Shown here piece after piece: positions 59,515 through 64,000 of a stretch of 64,000 bases of DNA; position 1 is the stretch's first letter, and the number at the start of each line of letters is the position of its first letter. Below the pieces are notes generated by a model that was not told where the DNA came from, made no database searches, and saw only the letters and a program-made list of their open reading frames with translations. Source of the stretch: Pseudomonas persica (GTDB lineage: Bacteria; Pseudomonadota; Gammaproteobacteria; Pseudomonadales; Pseudomonadaceae); the NCBI RefSeq assembly GCF_900291015.1, contig NZ_OLKL01000016.1, forward strand, positions 62,001-126,000. The letters are read 5' to 3'. A program made the position numbers and the translations under genes.

Positions 59515-61863
59515 ATGAAACGTCTGCTGCTAACTGCGGTCATGTCCGCACTGATGATCGCTGAAGTTCACGCCGAGTCCTTCACCATCTCCGATATCCG
59601 CGTCAACGGCCTGCAGCGGGTTTCCGCCGGCAGTGTCTTCGGTGCCTTGCCGCTGAACGTCGGCGACCAGGCCGATGACCGCCGCCTGGTGGAGTCGACC
59701 CGTTCCCTGTTCAAGACTGGCTTCTTTCAGGACATCCAGCTGAACCGCGATGGCAATGTCCTGATCATCAACGTGGTCGAGCGCCCGTCGGTGTCGAGCA
59801 TCGAGATCGAAGGCAACAAGGCGATCAGTACCGAAGACCTGATGAAGGGCCTGAAGCAATCGGGCCTGGCCGAAGGCGAGATCTTCCAGCGCGCCACCCT
59901 CGAAGGTGTGCGTAACGAACTGCAGCGCCAGTACGTGGCCCAGGGCCGCTACTCGGCCGAGGTCGATGCCGAAGTGGTGCCGCAGCCGCGCAACCGCGTG
60001 GCGCTGAAGATCAAGATCAACGAAGGGACCGTCGCCGCCATCCAGCACATCAACATCGTTGGCAACAACGTGTTCGACGACGAGACCCTGGCGCAGCTGT
60101 TCGAGCTGAAGACCACCAACTGGCTGTCGTTCTTCAAGAACGACGACAAGTACGCCCGCGAGAAACTCTCCGGTGACCTGGAGCGTCTGCGTTCCTACTA
60201 CCTGGACCGCGGCTACATCAACATGGACATCGCTTCCACCCAGGTGTCCATCACGCCGGACAAGAAACACGTCTACATCACCGTCAACATCAACGAAGGC
60301 GAGAAGTACACCGTCCGCGACGTGAAGCTGTCCGGTGACCTGAAGGTGCCGGAAGACCAGGTCAAGTCGCTGCTGCTGGTGCAGCCTGGCCAGGTGTTCT
60401 CGCGCAAGGTGATGACCACCACCTCCGAGCTGATCACCCGTCGCCTGGGTAACGAAGGCTACACCTTCGCCAACGTCAACGGCGTGCCGCAGCCGAACGA
60501 TGAAGACCACACCGTCGACATCATGTTCGTGGTCGACCCGGGCAAGCGTGCCTACGTCAACCGCATCAACTACCGCGGCAATACCAAGACCGAAGATGAG
60601 GTGCTGCGTCGCGAAATGCGCCAGATGGAAGGCGGCTGGGCCTCGACCTACCTGATCGACCAGTCCAAGACCCGTCTGGAGCGCCTGGGCTTCTTCAAGG
60701 AAGTCAACGTCGAGACCCCGCCGGTGCCGGGCACCGACGACCAGGTCGACGTCAACTACAGTGTCGAGGAGCAGGCCTCCGGCTCGATCACCGCCAGCGT
60801 CGGTTTCGCCCAGAGCGCGGGTCTGATCCTCGGTGGTTCGATCAGCCAGAGCAACTTCCTCGGTACCGGTAACAAGGTATCCATCGGCCTGACCCGTTCG
60901 GAATACCAGACCCGCTACAACTTCGGCTTCGTTGACCCCTACTTCACTGCCGATGGCGTGAGCCTGGGCTACAACGCCTTCTACCGCAGTACCGACTACG
61001 ACGACCTCGATGTCGACGTGGCCAGCTACGCGGTGGACAGCTACGGTGCCGGCGTCAGCCTCGGCTACCCGATCAGCGAGACTTCGCGCCTGACCTATGG
61101 GTTGAGCGTGCAGCAGGACAAGATCAAGACCGGCAGGTACACCGTTGACGAAATCTTCGACTTCCTCGAAGAGGAGGGCGACAGCTTCCTGAACTTCAAG
61201 GCCTCGATCGGCTGGTCGGAATCGACCCTGAACAAAGGCGTGCTGGCGACCCGCGGTCACTCCCAGAGCGTGACCCTGGAGTCCACCGTTCCGGGTAGCG
61301 ACCTGTCGTTCTTCAAGCTCGACTACCGTGGCCAGCTGTTCAAGCCGATCAGCAACGACTACACCCTGCGCCTGCACACCGAGCTGGGCTACGGTGATGG
61401 TTACGGCAGCACCTCGGGCCTGCCGTTCTACGAGAACTACTTCGCAGGTGGCTTCAACTCGGTTCGTGGCTTCAAGGATAGTAGCCTGGGCCCACGCAGT
61501 ACGCCGAGTGACGGTACGCGCCCTGGCACCCTGAGAGACCCGGACCAGGATCCGTTGCCGTTTGGTGGCAACGTGCTGGTACAAGGCGGTGTCGAGCTGC
61601 TGTTCCCGCTGCCGTTCGTCAAGGACCAGCGTTCGCTGCGCACCTCCGTGTTCTGGGACGTGGGTAACGTGTTCGACACCAATTGCGGCAACCAGCCTGA
61701 TTGCGAGAAGGTCGGTTTCTCGGGCATGGCCAGTTCGGTCGGCCTGGGCGTGACCTGGATTACCGCACTGGGCCCGCTGAGCTTCAGCCTGGCGATGCCG
61801 GTCAAGAAGCCGGACGATGCCGACACCCAGGTGTTCCAATTCTCTCTGGGCCAGACCTTCTGA
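59515..61863 (+). CDS. bamA: Outer membrane protein assembly factor BamA
   Basis: A 782-residue Omp85 protein: signal peptide (cleavage after VHA, about residue 20), five POTRA domains (about 22-420) and a 16-strand beta barrel. The barrel contains the conserved VRGF loop motif (NSVRGFKDS) and ends in the C-terminal Phe signature (FSLGQTF). It inserts beta-barrel proteins in the outer membrane and is essential. The partner chaperone skp follows. Confidence 0.97.
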   Translation: MKRLLLTAVMSALMIAEVHAESFTISDIRVNGLQRVSAGSVFGALPLNVGDQADDRRLVESTRSLFKTGFFQDIQLNRDGNVLIINVVERPSVSSIEIEGNKAISTEDLMKGLKQSGLAEGEIFQRATLEGVRNELQRQYVAQGRYSAEVDAEVVPQPRNRVALKIKINEGTVAAIQHINIVGNNVFDDETLAQLFELKTTNWLSFFKNDDKYAREKLSGDLERLRSYYLDRGYINMDIASTQVSITPDKKHVYITVNINEGEKYTVRDVKLSGDLKVPEDQVKSLLLVQPGQVFSRKVMTTTSELITRRLGNEGYTFANVNGVPQPNDEDHTVDIMFVVDPGKRAYVNRINYRGNTKTEDEVLRREMRQMEGGWASTYLIDQSKTRLERLGFFKEVNVETPPVPGTDDQVDVNYSVEEQASGSITASVGFAQSAGLILGGSISQSNFLGTGNKVSIGLTRSEYQTRYNFGFVDPYFTADGVSLGYNAFYRSTDYDDLDVDVASYAVDSYGAGVSLGYPISETSRLTYGLSVQQDKIKTGRYTVDEIFDFLEEEGDSFLNFKASIGWSESTLNKGVLATRGHSQSVTLESTVPGSDLSFFKLDYRGQLFKPISNDYTLRLHTELGYGDGYGSTSGLPFYENYFAGGFNSVRGFKDSSLGPRSTPSDGTRPGTLRDPDQDPLPFGGNVLVQGGVELLFPLPFVKDQRSLRTSVFWDVGNVFDTNCGNQPDCEKVGFSGMASSVGLGVTWITALGPLSFSLAMPVKKPDDADTQVFQFSLGQTF

Positions 61864-61907
61864 GGTCGGCCCTCGCTTAATGACAACGGTTTATCCAGGA
61901 GTTCATC

Positions 61908-62411
61908 GTGCGTAAGTTGACCCAACTGGCCGTAGTGGCCGCGGCGCTGGTCGCCACCCCGGCTTTCGCCGAAATGAAGGTTGCCGTCCTGAACTATCAG
62001 ATGGCCCTGCTGGAATCGGATGCCGCCAAGAAATACGCGGTGGATGCCGAGAAGAAGTTCGGCCCGCAACTGACCAAGCTGAAAAGCCTGGAAAGCAGCG
62101 CCAAGGGTATTCAGGACCGTCTGATCAAGGGCGGCGACAAGATGCAGCAGCAGGAGCGTGAGCGCCTGGAGCTCGAGTTCAAGCAGAAGGCCCGTGACTT
62201 CCAGTTCCAGTCCAAGGAGCTGAACGAAGCCAAGGCCGTTGCCGACCGCGATATGCTCAAGCAGTTGAAGCCGAAGCTGGATGGCGCTGTCGAGGAAGTG
62301 ATCAAGAAAGGCGGTTACGACCTGGTCCTCGAGCGTGGCGCGGTCATCGATGTCAAGCCTCAGTACGACATCACCCGCCAAGTCATCGAGCGCATGAACC
62401 AAGCCCGTTGA
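61908..62411 (+). CDS. skp: Periplasmic chaperone Skp/OmpH
   Basis: A 167-residue periplasmic protein with a signal peptide ([11 protein letters not shown]) and a coiled-coil body rich in Lys, Glu and Gln. Skp trimers carry unfolded outer membrane proteins to BamA. It starts with GTG 61908, seven bases after AGGAG. Confidence 0.94.
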   Translation: MRKLTQLAVVAAALVATPAFAEMKVAVLNYQMALLESDAAKKYAVDAEKKFGPQLTKLKSLESSAKGIQDRLIKGGDKMQQQERERLELEFKQKARDFQFQSKELNEAKAVADRDMLKQLKPKLDGAVEEVIKKGGYDLVLERGAVIDVKPQYDITRQVIERMNQAR

Positions 62412-62412
62412 T

Positions 62413-63468
62413 ATGACCGTGACCATGACGCTAGGCCAGTTGGCCGAGGCCCTCGGCGCCACCCTCAAGGGGCCCGAGGCGCTGCAGATTACCGGGCTGG
62501 CCACCTTGCAGGAGGCTGGCCCCGGTCAGTTGAGCTTCCTCGCCAACCCGCAGTACCGCAAGTTCCTGGATAACAGCCAGGCGGCCGCGGTGCTGCTGAA
62601 GGCGGCGGACGCCGAAGGCTTTGCCGGCAATGCACTGATCGTCGCCGATCCCTACCTGGCCTACGCACGTATTTCCCACCTGTTCGACCGCAAACCCAAG
62701 GCTGTGGCGGGTATTCATCCCAGCGCCGTGGTAGCCGAGGACGCGCAGGTGGATGCCAGTGCCAGCATCGGGCCGTTCGCGGTCATCGAAAGCGGTGCGC
62801 GCATCGGGGCCAATGTCAGCGTGGGCGCGCACTGCGTAGTCGGTGCCCGTTGCGTGATCGGTGAGGGCGGCTGGCTGGCTTCACGGGTCACCTTGTACCA
62901 TGATGTGACCATCGGCAAGCGTGTGGTCATCCAGTCGGGTGCGGTTATCGGCGGAGAGGGCTTCGGCTTCGCCAACGAGAAGGGCGTTTGGCGCAAGATC
63001 GCCCAGATCGGTGGCGTGACCATCGGCGACGACGTGGAAATCGGCGTCAACACCGCGGTCGATCGTGGTGCACTGTCGGATACGCGGATCGCTGACGGGG
63101 TCAAGCTCGACAATCAGATCCAGATCGCCCACAACGTGCAGATCGGTGAGCACACGGCCATGGCTGCCTGTGTCGGGATTTCCGGCAGTACGCGCATCGG
63201 CAAGCATTGCACCATTGCCGGCGGTGTCGGCATGGTGGGTCATATCGATGTCTGTGATAACGTTTTCGTGTCCGGGATGACCATGGTGACCCGTTCGATC
63301 ACCGAACCGGGTGCCTATTCTTCCGGCACTGCCATGCAGCCACTGGCTGAATGGCGCAAGAGCGCCGCGCGTATCCGCCACCTGGACGACATGGCCAAGC
63401 GTCTCCAGCAGCTGGAAAAACGCGTCGATACCGTGACCTCAGGTGGCCAGCCGGCATCAGAAGGCTGA
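62413..63468 (+). CDS. lpxD: UDP-3-O-(3-hydroxyacyl)glucosamine N-acyltransferase
   Basis: A 351-residue lipid A enzyme. An N-terminal uridine-binding domain is followed by hexapeptide repeats forming a left-handed beta-helix (about 105-300), with the catalytic His region [12 protein letters not shown] and a C-terminal helix. One base separates it from the skp stop. Start at ATG 62413, or ATG 62425. Confidence 0.96.
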   Translation: MTVTMTLGQLAEALGATLKGPEALQITGLATLQEAGPGQLSFLANPQYRKFLDNSQAAAVLLKAADAEGFAGNALIVADPYLAYARISHLFDRKPKAVAGIHPSAVVAEDAQVDASASIGPFAVIESGARIGANVSVGAHCVVGARCVIGEGGWLASRVTLYHDVTIGKRVVIQSGAVIGGEGFGFANEKGVWRKIAQIGGVTIGDDVEIGVNTAVDRGALSDTRIADGVKLDNQIQIAHNVQIGEHTAMAACVGISGSTRIGKHCTIAGGVGMVGHIDVCDNVFVSGMTMVTRSITEPGAYSSGTAMQPLAEWRKSAARIRHLDDMAKRLQQLEKRVDTVTSGGQPASEG

Positions 63469-63582
63469 TACCATTCCCTGAGCAAGAGTGAACAGTCGCT
63501 ATCTGGCTCCTCTTTGGACTGCAAAAGGAGCGTGTGGTCAGCACCTGCGCTCCCTATTCTTATTACAGGCTTCCCCCCCGAA

Positions 63583-64000
63583 ATGATGGACATCAACGAG
63601 ATTCGCGAATACCTGCCTCACCGTTACCCGTTCCTGCTGGTGGACCGCGTGACGGATCTGGACTACGAGGCCCAGAGCATTCGTGCCTACAAGAATGTCA
63701 GCATCAACGAGCCGTTCTTCAATGGCCACTTCCCGGCGCACCCGATCATGCCGGGCGTTCTGATCATCGAAGCCATGGCCCAGGCGGCCGGCATCCTTGG
63801 CTTCAAGATGCTCGATACCAAGCCGGCCGATGGCACCCTGTACTACTTCGTCGGTTCCGACAAACTGCGTTTCCGTCAGCCGGTACTGCCGGGTGACCAG
63901 CTTGTGCTGGAGGCCAAGTTCCTCAGCCGCAAGAGCATGGTCTGGAAGTTCGAATGCCGTGCCCTGGTCGATGGCAAGCCGGTTTGCTCGGCAGAGATTA
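63583..64000 (+). CDS. fabZ: 3-hydroxyacyl-ACP dehydratase FabZ (partial, cut by window end)
   Basis: The first 139 residues of FabZ, a hot-dog-fold dehydratase of fatty-acid elongation. The signature [11 protein letters not shown] and the active-site helix region [20 protein letters not shown] (His and Glu catalytic) are present. About seven residues are missing at the 3' end. Located after lpxD; lpxA would be expected next. Confidence 0.95.
   Translation, partial: MMDINEIREYLPHRYPFLLVDRVTDLDYEAQSIRAYKNVSINEPFFNGHFPAHPIMPGVLIIEAMAQAAGILGFKMLDTKPADGTLYYFVGSDKLRFRQPVLPGDQLVLEAKFLSRKSMVWKFECRALVDGKPVCSAEI

Noticed and set aside
59530..61839. 769-codon minus-strand open frame over bamA
   Set aside because: Shadow of bamA, no domains.

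Overview
The window is about 64 kb of GC-rich chromosomal DNA from a Pseudomonas, most likely of the P. putida group. The evidence is the gene order (wspEFR-prfB-lysS; dapE-ndvB; dapD; the graTA toxin-antitoxin pair; dapC-glnD-map-rpsB-tsf-pyrH-frr-uppS-cdsA-dxr-rseP-bamA-skp-lpxD-fabZ), the full-length proteins of pseudomonad type, and the many REP-type inverted repeats of the P. putida kind (GGGAGCGGGTTTACCCGCGAA and variants) between genes. No rRNA, tRNA, CRISPR array, insertion sequence or prophage was found.

Layout. 1-2.4 kb: end of the Wsp surface-sensing operon (WspE receiver, WspF methylesterase, WspR diguanylate cyclase). 2.5-5.2 kb: prfB, with its programmed +1 frameshift, and lysS. 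5.4-11.4 kb: a TetR regulator, a lipoprotein, a coupled set (HExxxH/QEGLA DUF1704 protein, alpha/beta hydrolase, small membrane protein), and a minus-strand DUF4398 lipoprotein/OmpA-like pair. 11.6-19.6 kb: ppc, adk, tsaB, a DUF72 protein, a PEP-mutase/isocitrate-lyase family enzyme, a repeat-containing unknown protein and rsmJ.

19.7-30.4 kb is the most variable-looking part. A TetR regulator is separated from a typical RND efflux operon (membrane-fusion lipoprotein plus inner-membrane pump) by about 5.8 kb. That stretch holds a LuxR-type regulator with a degenerate receiver domain and, convergent to it, a 1369-residue secreted repeat protein of the DUF5801/T1SS-143 type with two almost identical 154-residue units. 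No type I secretion genes lie beside it.

30.5-46.5 kb: DUF4197 protein, plsB, a cold-shock protein, rlmA and dapE, ndvB (GH17+GT2 beta-1,3-glucan synthase), tcdA, csdE-csdA, dapD, an ArsC/Spx-like protein, graT-graA with a clear promoter and palindromic operator, and a CPA1 Na+/H+ antiporter. 46.7-64 kb: dapC, glnD and map on the minus strand, then a long plus-strand run of translation (rpsB, tsf, frr), nucleotide (pyrH), isoprenoid (dxr, uppS), phospholipid (cdsA), envelope protease (rseP), outer-membrane assembly (bamA, skp) and lipid A/fatty-acid (lpxD, fabZ) genes; fabZ is cut by the window end.

Most genes are housekeeping and ordinary. Themes that recur are envelope building (plsB, cdsA, uppS, bamA, skp, lpxD, ndvB), diaminopimelate/lysine supply (dapC, dapD, dapE, lysS) and RNA modification or translation (rsmJ, rlmA, tsaB, tcdA, prfB, rpsB, tsf, frr).
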